Assembly (NCBI RefSeq): GCF_036077095.1
Contig: NZ_CP107961.1
Coordinates: forward strand, 186,001 to 250,000
Reading direction: 5' to 3'
Source of the DNA: Streptomyces sp. NBC_00376
GTDB taxonomy: Bacteria; Actinomycetota; Actinomycetes; Streptomycetales; Streptomycetaceae
Length of the DNA: 64,000 nucleotides
The stretch's first letter is position 1; each line of letters begins with the position of its first letter. The notes under the pieces were generated by a model. That model was not told the DNA's origin. It worked only from the letters and a program-made list of their open reading frames with translations, and did not search any database. Of the stretch, positions 12,865 through 24,400 are shown piece by piece. The translations under genes were made by a program, and so were the position numbers.

Positions 12865-12961
12865 CCTCCCGCACTCCCGGCACCCCCGCACCCCCAGACC
12901 CCCAGCACCCCCGCACCCCGTACTGGAACCACCACCACCGACCGATTCAGAGGGCAGGGAC

Positions 12962-14224
12962 ATGGCAGAGAAGTACGACGTGATCGTGGCCGGCGGCGGG
13001 TCCGCCGGTGTCGCAGCGGCGGTCGCCGCCGCCAGGGCGGGTGCCCGCACCCTGCTCGTGGAGCGCGGACCGTGCCTGGGCGGCGCGGCCACCCTGCGCA
13101 ACGTCCTCACGTACTGCGGGATCTACACCCGTGAGGACCCGCCCCGCCAAGTGGTCTTCGGCATCGCCGAGGAGGTCCTGGCGGCGCTGCGCGCCGAAGG
13201 CGCCGTCACCGCCCCCCAGCGCTTCAACGGCGTGTGCGTGGTCTTCGACCCCGAGGCCGTCAAACGCGCCCTCGACAGACTGTGCGCCGAGGCCGGTGTC
13301 GACGTGCGTCTGTACAGCCACGTCGCCGAGGCCCGTCGCGAGGGCCGTCGCGTCACATCCGTCCGTATCGCCGACCACCACGGCATCACGGAGGTCACCG
13401 CCGAGGCCTTCGTCGATGCCACCGGCGAGGCCGATCTCGCCGCCTTTGCCGGCTCCGCCGTCCGCTACGGCAATGACGGCATGGTTCAGAACGGCTCCTT
13501 GGGCGTCCGCTTCGGCGGAATCCCGCAGCACGCGGACGTCTCCCGCGCCCGCGTCTCCGCCGCAGTCCACGCGGCCCGCGAACGCGGCATCGGCCCGTTG
13601 GTCTCCGCCAACGGACTGGTGGCCCGGCTGCCGTTGTCCGGCGATGTCATCGCGTACATCGTCGACGAGGGCTACGACGCCCGGGACTCCGCCGAAGTCA
13701 GCCGCGCCGAGGCCAGCGCCCGGGTCCAGGCCCGCGCCTACCTCGACGTCATACGTACGCTCCCTGGCTGCGAGAACGCCTACATCGTCAGCACCGGGCC
13801 CGAGATCGGAACCCGCGAGTCCCGCCACATCGCCGGCCGCTACCGGCTGAGCGTCGACGAAGTCCTCGGCGGCGCCCACTTCGACGACGCCATCGCCGTC
13901 GGCGCCTGGCCCATCGAGTACCACCCGGCCCCCGGCGTCCCCTCCCAGTGGTTCTTCATCGACGACGACGGATACTTCGAGATCCCCCTCCGCGCCCTGT
14001 GGAGCGTCGACACCGACAACCTGTTCGCGGCGGGCCGGAACGTGGACGGGGACCGCATGGCGGGCGGATCCCTGCGGGTCATGGGCACGGCCTTCGCCAC
14101 CGGACAGGCCGCCGGTATCGCCGCCGCGCTCGTCGCCCGTGACGGCATCGCGCTGAGCACCGAAGACGTGCGCGGCGAGCTGCTCCGCCAGGGCGCCCGC
14201 CTTCCCGAGCCCGCTCTCACCTGA
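12962..14224 (+). CDS. FAD-dependent oxidoreductase (FAD_oxidored type)
   Basis: A 420-residue flavoprotein with an N-terminal dinucleotide-binding GGGSAG (residues 11-16) in VIVAGGGSAGVAAAVAA, ending the strand with VERG. GGAATLRNVLTYCGIY follows, and the C-terminal FAD contact is LFAAGRNVDGDRMAGG, then RVMGTAFATGQAAGIAAAL. These place it in the FAD_oxidored group, whose members include dehydrogenases and reductases of varied substrates. It lies between the regulator and the type II thioesterase on the same strand, with a short C-rich gap upstream, and an AGGGCAGGGA ribosome-binding region before ATG. A tailoring redox step on the starter or polyketide is inferred; the substrate is not evident. 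Confidence 0.82.
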   Translation: MAEKYDVIVAGGGSAGVAAAVAAARAGARTLLVERGPCLGGAATLRNVLTYCGIYTREDPPRQVVFGIAEEVLAALRAEGAVTAPQRFNGVCVVFDPEAVKRALDRLCAEAGVDVRLYSHVAEARREGRRVTSVRIADHHGITEVTAEAFVDATGEADLAAFAGSAVRYGNDGMVQNGSLGVRFGGIPQHADVSRARVSAAVHAARERGIGPLVSANGLVARLPLSGDVIAYIVDEGYDARDSAEVSRAEASARVQARAYLDVIRTLPGCENAYIVSTGPEIGTRESRHIAGRYRLSVDEVLGGAHFDDAIAVGAWPIEYHPAPGVPSQWFFIDDDGYFEIPLRALWSVDTDNLFAAGRNVDGDRMAGGSLRVMGTAFATGQAAGIAAALVARDGIALSTEDVRGELLRQGARLPEPALT

Positions 14225-14249
14225 CGACTGCCACCACTGAGCGGCCCCG

Positions 14250-14278
14250 ACCCCTACCGGAATCCCGAATATAGGGGG
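14250..14278. promoter_or_regulatory. Putative TAGGGG operator before the thioesterase
   Basis: ACCCCTA (14250-14256) and TAGGGGG (14272-14278) form an inverted pair 15 bp apart, about 90 bp before the thioesterase ATG. The pattern matches the other intergenic sites of this cluster. Confidence 0.45.
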
Positions 14279-14370
14279 AATAGCAAGGACCGGAGGGGTT
14301 GGGGGAGCGGCCCCCGCCTCCTACCGTCGTCATCAAGTGGCGGGAAAAGCGGAAAGGACCGATCTCTCAT

Positions 14371-15141
14371 ATGGCTGTCCCGGAGATAGACCGCGGACTG
14401 TGGATCCGCAATTTCCACGAAATGCCCGGCCGGAAGACCAGACTCGTCTGCCTGCCGCACGCCGGCGGTTCGGCTTCTTTCTTCTTCCCGGTGTCGCGAG
14501 CCCTTTCTTCCGAACTGGACGTCGTGTCGATCCAGTATCCGGGTCGGCAGGACCGCCGCCAGGAGAAGTGCGTGGAGACCATCGGTGAGCTCGCCCGCCA
14601 GATCGTCGAGGTTCTCGACCCGCGGCCCGGCGGACAGCCGATCGCCCTCTTCGGCCACAGCCTCGGCGCCACCCTCGGCTTCGAGATGGCCCGCCTGATG
14701 GAGGAGCGCGACGCCGCCCCCGTCCACCTCTTCGCCTCAGGCCGCCGCGCCCCGTCGCGCTCCCGCGACGAGTCCGTGCACCTGCGCGACGACGAGGGAA
14801 TCCTCACCGAACTGCGTGAACTCAGCGGCACCGACGACCGCGTCCTGGGCAGCGAGGAGGTCCTGCGCATGGCCCTGCCGGCCATCCGCAACGACTACCG
14901 GGCCGCCGAGACGTACGTGTACGAGCCGGGGCCCGCCCTGTCCTGCCCCATCACTGTCTTCACCGGTGACAACGACCCCAAGGTCACTCTGGACGAGGCA
15001 CGCGCCTGGTCCACCCACACCTCCGCCGACTTCCAGATGAACACCTACACCGGCGGGCACTTCTTCCTCACCGACCACCAGCCGGCGATGCTCAGGACGA
15101 TCTCCGGCCGACTGGCCCCCGTCGCGGTCGGCGCGACGTAG
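14371..15141 (+). CDS. Type II thioesterase
   Basis: A 256-residue alpha/beta hydrolase of the discrete type II thioesterase family, which removes misprimed or stalled acyl groups from carrier proteins. The nucleophile elbow GHSLGA gives Ser97, the acid is likely Asp202 in GDNDPKV, and the base His230 in GGHFFL. The N-terminal RLVCLPHAGGSASFF and IQYPGRQDR are family hallmarks. The ATG at 14371 follows GGAAAGGA. It lies directly before PKS 2. Because neither PKS carries a terminal thioesterase domain, this enzyme might also help release, but editing is the usual role. Confidence 0.93.
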   Translation: MAVPEIDRGLWIRNFHEMPGRKTRLVCLPHAGGSASFFFPVSRALSSELDVVSIQYPGRQDRRQEKCVETIGELARQIVEVLDPRPGGQPIALFGHSLGATLGFEMARLMEERDAAPVHLFASGRRAPSRSRDESVHLRDDEGILTELRELSGTDDRVLGSEEVLRMALPAIRNDYRAAETYVYEPGPALSCPITVFTGDNDPKVTLDEARAWSTHTSADFQMNTYTGGHFFLTDHQPAMLRTISGRLAPVAVGAT

Positions 15142-15423
15142 CAGCGACGAAGCAGCACGGCAACGAGGCAGCGCAGCGACTAAGCAGCGCAGCGACGAAG
15201 CAGCACAGCGACACACGCGGCGAGAAGCACAACGACACACGCCACGACGGACGCTGCGTCACACGCAACGACACAAGGCACCGGGACGGGCGGGCGGCGT
15301 GGCCGGACAGGCCGCTCTCCGCCCGCTTTCGCCGTCCCGCCCCAAACCATCAACACCCGTCGGCCCCACGGGTGTTGATCCATGAACTCCCAGCTCGTCG
15401 GTACCCGGACAGGTGACGCTCTG
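15142..15423 (+). repeat. Repeat-rich leader before PKS 2 with a 12-bp-arm hairpin
   Basis: The first ~110 bp is a degenerate tandem array built on GCAGCGACGAAGCAGCAC-like units. Then at 15349-15360 and 15368-15379 two perfect 12-bp arms, ATCAACACCCGT and ACGGGTGTTGAT, enclose a 7-nt loop. The hairpin ends two bases before an in-frame ATG at 15382. It may terminate thioesterase transcription or form structure in the PKS 2 leader. Confidence 0.6.
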
Positions 15424-18400
15424 ATGGCGAACGAAGACAAGCTCCGCTCATACTTGAAGCGAGTCACGGCTGACCTGCACGAGACCGGCGAGCGGCTGCG
15501 CCGGGCCGAGGCGAAGGACCGCGAGCCGATCGCGATCGTCGGCATGAGCTGCCGGTACCCGGGCGGCGTTGCCGACCCCGACGACCTGTGGCAGCTCGTC
15601 GCCACCGGCACCGACGCGGTCGGAGGTTTCCCCACCGACCGTGGCTGGGACACCGAGAACCTGTACGACCCCCAGGGCATCCAGCCCGTGGTCCCCGGGA
15701 TGAGCGCGGGCGGATTCCTCTACGACGCGGGCGACTTCGACCCGGACCCGTTCAGGATTTCGCCGCGCGAGGCGCTGGCCATGAACCCCCAGCAGCGCCT
15801 CCTGCTGGAAACCTCCTGGGAGGCCATCGAGCGGGCGGGCATCGACCCGGCCTCCCTGCGAGGCAGCCGGACCGGTGTCTTCGCCGGCCTCATGTACCAC
15901 GACTACGCCGCCCAGCTCGCCGACACCGACATCCCCGACGGCGTGGCCGGCCTGCTCGGCATCGGGAACATCGGCAGCGTCGCCTCCGGCCGCGTCGCCT
16001 ACACCTTCGGTCTCGAAGGCCCCGCCGTCACCGTCGACACCGCCTGCTCCTCCTCCCTGGTCGCCCTCCACTTCGCCGTCCAGTCCCTGCGCTCCGGCGA
16101 GTGCACGCTCGCCCTGGCGGGCGGCGCCACCGTCATGGCCACCCCCAGCGCCTTCGTCGACTTCCAGCGCCAGGGCGGCCTGTCTTCCGACGGCCGATGC
16201 AAGTCCTTCTCGGACGGCGCGGACGGCACCGGCTGGTCCGAGGGCGTGGGCATGCTCCTGGTCGAGCGGCTCTCCGACGCCCGCCGCAACGGCCACCGCG
16301 TACTCGGTGTGATCCGAGGCTCCGCCGTCAACCAGGACGGCGCGTCCAACGGCCTCACCGCGCCCAACGGCCCGGCGCAGGAACGCGTCATCCGCCAGGC
16401 CCTCGCCAACGCCCGTGTCCCCGCAGCCGAAGTCGACGCCGTCGAGGCCCACGGCACCGGCACCACCCTCGGCGACCCCATCGAGGCACAGGCCGTCATC
16501 GACACGTACGGCCAGGACCGTCCTGCGGACCGGCCTCTGCTGCTGGGCTCCCTCAAGTCCAACATCGGCCACGCACAGGCAGCGGCAGGCGTCGGCGGAA
16601 TCATCAAGATGGTCCTGGCGATGCGCCATGGTGTGCTGCCACGCACCCTGCACGCCGAAACGCCGTCCACCCGGGTGGACTGGTCGGCGGGCGCGGTGGA
16701 ACTGCTGACCGAGGCCCGCGACTGGCCGGACACCGGAGATCGCCCGCGCCGCGCGGGAGTTTCCTCCTTCGGAGTCAGCGGTACGAACGCCCACGTCATC
16801 CTGGAACAGCCCGAGCCGGCGGCGGCTCCGGAACCGGTCACCCCGCAACGCACCCTCCCGGCCGTCCCGTGGATCCTGTCGGCCAGGACCGCGCAGGCCC
16901 TGACCGGCCAGGCAAGCCGCCTTCTCGACCTGGTACGCGACAACCCCGCGCTCACCCCCACCGACCTGGGCCGGTCCCTGGCACTCACCCGAACCCGCTT
17001 CGACCACGGCGCCGCCGTCGTCGCGGGCGACCGCGAGAGCTTCCTGCACACCCTGGAAGCGCTGGCCGAGGGCCGCTCGGCACCGGGCGTGGTGCGCGGC
17101 TCGGTCACGGGCGGGGACACTGCGTTCCTGTTCTCGGGTCAGGGTTCGCAGCGGTCGGGGATGGGGCGCGAGCTGTACGGGGCGTACCCGGAGTTTGCCG
17201 ACGCGTTCGACGCGGTGTGTGCCGAACTCGACCGGCATCTCGACCAGTCGGTCAGGGATGTGGTGTTCGGTGGGTCGGAGCTGATCGACCAGACCGTGTA
17301 CACCCAGGCGGGCCTGTTCGCTGTTGAGGTTGCGCTGTTCCGGCTGCTGGAGCACTGGGGCGTCACCCCGGACTACCTCCTCGGCCACTCCATCGGTGAG
17401 CTGGCCGCCGCGCACGTCGCGGGCGTGTGGTCGTTGGAGGACGCGGCGGCGCTCGTTGCCGCGCGTGGGCGTCTGATGCAGGCGCTCCCGACCGGTGGCG
17501 CGATGGTCGCCGTCCAGGCCACGGAGGCGGAAGTCCTGCCGCTGCTGGTCGACGGCGTTTCGATCGCCGCTCTGAACGGTCCGGACTCCGTCGTCATCTC
17601 GGGTGACGAGGAAGCCGTACTCGCGATCGCGTCCGGTTTCGGGAAGACGAAGCGGCTGCGGGTCAGCCACGCGTTCCACTCGCCGCGCATGGAGCCCATG
17701 CTCGCCGAGTTCAAGACCATCGCCGAGGGCCTGACCTTCCATGCACCGCGGATCCCCATCGTCTCCAACCTCACTGGGGAACTGGCCGGTGAGGAGCTGC
17801 TGAGCGCCGACTACTGGGTGGACCACGTCCGCCAGGCGGTCCGTTTCCTTGACGGGGTACGGCAGTTGGAGGCCCAGGGCGTCACGACGTACCTGGAACT
17901 CGGGCCCGGCGGAGTGCTCTCTGCGATGGGCCAGTCCTGCGTGACGGACGAGGCCGCTTTCGTACCGGCTCTGCGCAAGGGCCGTACCGAGACCGAGGCG
18001 CTGACCACCGCCGTTGCCGAGCTCCACGTCCGAGGCGCCTTCGTCGACTGGACGACGTACTACGCGAACACCGGCGCCCAGCGTGTCGACCTGCCCACCT
18101 ACGCCTTCCAGCGGCAGCGCTTCTGGCTCAACGCCTCGTCCCGTCCCCGCACGATCACCGACGGTCCCGCCATGGACTCCGCGTTCTGGGACGCCGTGGC
18201 CCAAGGCGACGTGGAAGCACTCGCGCAGGCCCTGGCCGTCGGCCCGGACGCACCCTTCAGCGAGGTCCTTCCCGCACTCTCCGACTGGCGGCGGCGCCGC
18301 CACGCGTCCGACACCGTGGACTCATGGCGGTACCGCACGACCTGGCGGCGCATCCCCGGCTCCGCCTCCGCCGTACCGGAGCTGCCCGGCGTCTCGCTGC

Positions 18401-21400
18401 TCGTCGTACCGGAACAGGCGGCGAGCGGTCCGCTCGCCGAGGCATGCCTGCTCGCCCTCGGCGCCGACCGGACCATCACCCTCCGGCTGCCGGCCGGACA
18501 GGCCCGCGAGGAAATCGCGCAGCAGCTCCGCGACGTACTCGCCGACCCCGACCAGCCGTCCGGGATCGACCGCGTACTCTCCCTGCTCCCGCTCGACGAG
18601 AGCGACCACTCCCGGGCCCCGGGGGTCCCCGCAGGCATCGCCGCTTCCGTCGCCCTCGTCCAGGCACTCGACGACACGGGCCTCGACGCACCCCTGTGGA
18701 CCGCCACCCGCGGTGCCGTGGCGGCCCGGCCCTCCGAACCCGTCGTCAGTGCCGTCCAGGCCATGGCCTGGGGCTTCGGCGGAGTCTTCGGTACCGAATA
18801 CCCGCAGCGCTGGGGCGGAATCGTCGATCTGCCCGAGGAACTCGACCGACGCGGCCGCGCGCAGCTGCGCCGAGTCCTGGCCCGTACCGAGGACGAGGAC
18901 CAGATCGCGATCCGGGCCACCGGCGCCTTCGCCCGCCGTCTCGTCCGCGCCCCGCTCGACGACTCAGCCGCCGAGCGGCAGTGGATCCCGGGCGGGACCG
19001 TCCTGGTCACCGGCGGCACCGGAGCCCTCGGCGGACACGTCGCGCGCCGGCTGGCCCGCAGCGGTGCCGAGCAACTCATCCTCACCAGCCGCCGAGGAGC
19101 GGACGCGCCGGGCGCCGATGCCCTGCTCGCCGAACTCGAAGCCACGGGCTGCCGGGTGCGTATCGTCGCCTGCGAGGCCGACGACCGCGAAGCCGTCGCC
19201 GAACTCCTCGCGTCCATTCCGGCCGACACCCCGCTCACCGCCGTCGTGCACGCGGCGGCGGCGCTCGACGACGGCCTCATCGACTCGCTGACCACGGACC
19301 GGATCGCGTACGCGCTGCGGGCCAAGGTCCACGGCGCCCGCAACCTGCACGAGCTCACCCGAGACCTGGACCTGTCCGCATTCGTACTCTTCTCCTCCCT
19401 CAGCGGCACGGTCGGCGCCCCCGGCCAGGGCAATTACGCCCCGGGCAATGCCTTCCTCGACGCACTTGCCCAGCAACGCCGTTCCCTCGGCCTGCCCGCC
19501 ACGTCCATCGCCTGGGGGCGTTGGGCCGGAGCCGGCCTCGGTGAAGGGGACGCGGAAGAGCGCTTCGAGCGCATCGGTGCCGGGGCCATGGACCCCGAGA
19601 CCGCCCTGACCGCGCTGGAGCAGGCGCTGGAACACGACGAGACCTGCGTCGTCGTCGCGGACATCCGCTGGGAGCGCATGGTCGCGCACACCGCGACCCG
19701 GCGCCCGAGCCCGCTGCTCCGCGACCTCCCGGACTTCTCCGGCGGCTCCGACGCCACCGGCCGGTTTACGTCAGGCGCGGCCGACCGCGCGCCCGGCGGC
19801 TCCGCCGCCCCCTCGCAGATCGCTCACCTGCTGTCCCTCGCCGCACCCGAGCGGGCCCGTGCCGTCCTCGACCTCGTACGCGGCGAAACCGCGACCGTCC
19901 TCGGCCACACCGACGCGGACAAGGTCCCGAGCGACCGCAGCTTCCAGGACCTCGGCTTCAACTCCATGAGCGCCGTGGACCTGCGCAACAACCTGGGCGT
20001 CGTCACCGGGATGACGCTGCCCACGACCCTGGTCTTCGACTACCCCACCCCGGCTGCCCTCGCGGCCCATCTCCTTGCTGAGCTGAGCGGTTCCGACGAC
20101 ACCGCAACCCGTCCCACCGGGACCCCGGCCGACGACGGCACGGGGGCCGACGACCCGATCGCGATCGTCGGCATGAGCTGCCGCTTCCCTGGCGGTGTCG
20201 ACTCCCCGGAGGACCTGTGGCGCATGCTCGCCGAAGGCGCCGACGGCATCACCACCTTCCCCGCCGACCGTGGCTGGGACATCGATGCGCTCTACGACCC
20301 GGAGCGGCGAAGGCCGCATACCTCGTACGTCGACCGGGGTGCGTTCCTTCTCGACGCCGCCCGCTTCGACCCGGCCCTTTTCGGGATCAGCCCGCGCGAG
20401 GCCCTGGCGATGGACCCGCAGCAGCGGCTGATGCTGGAGACCGCCTGGGAGGTCTTCGAACGCTCGGGCATCGACCCGACCTCGCTCAGGGGCAGTCGCA
20501 CCGGCGTGTTCGTCGGCACCAACGGCCAGGACTACGGCGACCTCGTCCAGAACGCCGACGACGCGCTCGCCGGACACGGAGTCATTGGAAGCCTCGCCAG
20601 TGTCCTGTCGGGCCGCGTCTCCTACGCCTTCGGCCTGGAGGGCCCGGCGGTGACGGTGGACACCGCCTGCTCGTCGTCGCTGGTCGCCCTGCACTGGGCG
20701 ATCCAGGCGCTGCGGGCGGGGGAGTGCGACATGGCGCTCGCGGGCGGTGTGACCGTGATGTCCACCCCGGCCGGCTTCGTCGAGTTCAGCCGCCAGAACG
20801 GCCTGGCCGCCGATGGCCGGGTGAAGGCGTTCTCGGACGATGCGGACGGTACGGGCTGGGGCGAGGGTGTCGGGGTTCTGCTGGTCGAGCGGCTTTCCGA
20901 GGCCCGGCGCAAGGGCCACCAGGTGCTGGCGGTCGTCGCCGGCTCGGCGGTCAACCAGGACGGTGCGTCGAACGGTCTGACGGCTCCGAACGGCCCGTCG
21001 CAACAGCGTGTCATCCGCCAGGCCCTCGCCAACGCTCAGCTCTCGGGCGATCAGGTCGATGCCGTGGAGGCCCACGGTACGGGTACGAAGTTGGGTGACC
21101 CGATCGAGGCGCAGGCGTTGTTGGCCACGTATGGGCAGGATCGCCCGGAGGACCGGCCGCTCTGGCTGGGTTCGTTGAAGTCGAATATCGGTCATACGCA
21201 GGCTGCGGCGGGTGTCGCTGGTGTGATCAAGATGGTCCTGGCGATGCGTCACGGCGTACTGCCGCAGACTCTGCACGTCGGTGTGCCTTCGTCGAAGGTG
21301 GACTGGTCGGCGGGTGCGGTGGAGTTGCTGGCGGAGGCGCGGGAGTGGCCGGAGGTGGGTGGTCGCCCGCGTCGGGCGGGTGTGTCGTCGTTCGGGATCA

Positions 21401-24400
21401 GTGGGACGAACGCGCACGTGATTTTGGAGCAGGCGCAGGAAGAGCCTGTTGAGGCGCCGTTTGTCGGGTCGGTGTTGCCGGTGGTGCCGTGGGTGCTGTC
21501 GGCGAAGTCTGAGGAGGCGTTGGCGGGTCAGGCGGAGCGGTTGCTCGGTCTGGCGGAAGCTTCTCCGTTGGATGTCGGCTGGTCGCTGGTGTCTTCGCGC
21601 AGTGTCTTCGAGCACCGTGCGGTGGTGGTCGGTGAGGACCGTGAGGCGTTGCTGCGGGCGGTGTCCGAGGGCCGGTCGGTGCCGGGTGTGGTGCGTGGCG
21701 CTGTGCGGGGTGGTCGTTCGGCGTTCCTGTTCTCGGGTCAGGGTTCGCAGCGGGCCGGGATGGGCCGTGAGCTGTACGAGGCGTACCCGGTGTTCGCGGA
21801 CGCGTTCGACGCGGTCTGCGCCGAACTCGACCGGCATCTCGACCAGCCGGTCAAGGACATCGTGTTCGGCGGGTCGGAGCTGATCGACCAGACCGTCTAC
21901 ACCCAGGCCGGACTGTTCGCTGTTGAGGTCTCCCTCTTCCGGCTGCTGGAGCACTGGGGCGTCACCCCGGACTACCTCCTCGGCCACTCCATCGGTGAGC
22001 TGGCCGCCGCGCACGTCGCGGGCGTGTGGTCGTTGGAGGACGCGGCGGCGCTGGTTGCCGCCCGGGGCCGTCTGATGCAGGCGCTCCCGACCGGTGGCGC
22101 GATGGTCGCCGTCCAGGCGACGGAGGCGGAAGTCCTGCCGCTGCTGGTCGACGGCGTCTCGATCGCCGCTCTGAACGGTCCGGATGCTGTCGTCATCTCG
22201 GGTGACGAGGACGCCGTACTCGCCATCGCGTCGGGCTTCGGGAAGACGAAGCGGCTGCGGGTCAGCCACGCGTTCCACTCGCCGCGCATGGAGCCCATGC
22301 TCGCCGAGTTCAAGGCGGTCGCCGAGGGCCTGACCTTCCACGCTCCGAAGCTGCCGATCGTCTCCAATCTGACCGGTGAGGTTGCGGGTGAGGAGCTGCT
22401 GAGCGCCGAGTACTGGGTGGACCACGTCCGCCAGGCCGTCCGCTTCCTCGACGGCATCCGTCACCTCGAAACCCAGGGCGTGACCACGTACCTGGAGCTC
22501 GGGCCCGGCGGAGTCCTCTCCGCGATGGGCCAGGCGTGCGTGACGGAGGACGCCGGTTTCGTACCGGCGCTGCGCAAGGACCGCGCCGAGGCCGAAGCGC
22601 TCATGGCTGCTGTGGCCGAGCTCCACGTGCGGGGCACCGCTGTCGACTGGGCCGCGTACTACGCGAACACCGGCGCCCAGCGCGTCGATCTGCCCACCTA
22701 CGCCTTCCAGCACGAGCGGTACTGGCCGGCGCCGCCCAAGGCGGCCCCCGAAACCTCCGCCGACCCGGTCGACGCGGAGTTCTGGGAGGCTGTTGAGCGG
22801 GCGGATCTGTCCGGGCTGGCCGGTGATCTGGAGCTGTCGGCCGATGCTCCGCTGGGCGAGGTTCTGCCCGCGTTGTCGTCGTGGCGGCGCCGGCAGCAGC
22901 AGCGTTCCGAGGTTGACGGATGGCGATACCGCGTCACCTGGAAGCCCGTGCAGTCGCAGGCGGGCGCGTTGTCGGGCCGGTGGCTGCTCGTCGTACCGCA
23001 ATCGGGTCCTGCGGACGTCATGGATGTCGTGGACTGGTGCGAGTCCGGTCTGCGTGCGGCCGGTGCGCAGGTCGTCCGCGCGGACGGCACCGGCCTGCCC
23101 TCCGACCTCGACGTTGCCGGTGTCGTCTCCCTCCTGGGCATCGACGACAGTGCTCCCGACCGGGGTGTTTCCCCGGGTCTGTCCTCCACGCTGCACCTGG
23201 TCCAGAACCTGGTCTCGGCCGGGGTGGAGGCGCCGTTGTGGTGCCTGACCCGGGGCGCCGTCTCGACCGGTCCCGCCGACCCGCTGCGCAGCCCCGTCCA
23301 GGCCCAGGTCTGGGGTCTGGGCCGGGTCGTGGCGCTGGAGCACCCGAAGAGCTGGGGCGGTCTGATCGACCTGCCCGAGATCCTGGACGCCCGCGCGTTC
23401 GACCGCACCGCCACCATCCTGGCCAACGCCAGTGACCACGGCGGCGGCGGGAGCGAGGACCAGGTCGCCGTCCGGTCCTCAGGTGCCTTCGTGCGGCGTG
23501 TCGTGCGGGCCGCCGCAGGCCCGCACAGCGACTGGAAGGTACGGGGCACGGTCCTGATCACCGGCGGCACCGGAGGCCTCGGTGCCCGGGTCGCCCGCTG
23601 GGCCGCCACCAACGGCGCCCAGCACCTCGTCCTCACCAGCCGCAGAGGACCCGACACCCCCGGCACAAACGAACTTCGCGACGAACTCACCGCCATGGGC
23701 GTACGGGTGACCATCGCGGCCTGCGACGTCGCCGACCGCGCAGCTTTGGCGCGCCTCGCCACCGGTCTTCAAGCCGACGGAAGCCCGGTCCGTACCGTTG
23801 TCCATGCCGCAGGTGTCGGTCAGCTCACTCCGCTTTCCGAGATCGGGAGTGCTGAGCTGGTCGATGTATTGCATGCGAAGGTCGCCGGTGCGGCGAATCT
23901 GGATGCCGTCTTCGCGGATGCCGATCTGGATGCGTTCGTGCTCTTCTCCTCGATCGCCGCGGTGTGGGGCAGTGGCGGGCAGGCGGGTTACGCCGCGGCC
24001 AACGCCTACCTCGACGCCCTGGCCCAGGAACGCCGGACCCGTGGCCAGGCCGCCACCTCGATCGCCTGGGGCCCCTGGGGCGGCGGCGGCCTCGTGACTG
24101 CCGAGGGCGAGGAACAACTCGGCCGCCGTGGCCTGCCCGTCATGGAACCGGACAACGCCCTGATCGCACTCGCACAGGCGCTGACCGACAGCGAGACCTG
24201 CCTGGCTGTCGCCGACGTGGCCTGGGACCGCTTCACACCCGCCTTCACCGCGCTGAGGCCCAGTCCCTTGCTCGGCGACATCCCCGAAGTCGCCCGCCTG
24301 TACGCGACGGACAACGCCGACGTGGGCGACGCGCTCACGCGTACGACGGGGAACGGTCGGCCGGAGCTGGTCGACCGGCTGCGGGGCCTCGACGCAGCGG

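Noticed and set aside
15382..15423. Longer start for PKS 2
   Set aside because: It adds residues not found before the typical MANEDKLRSYLKRV docking start and lies next to a hairpin.
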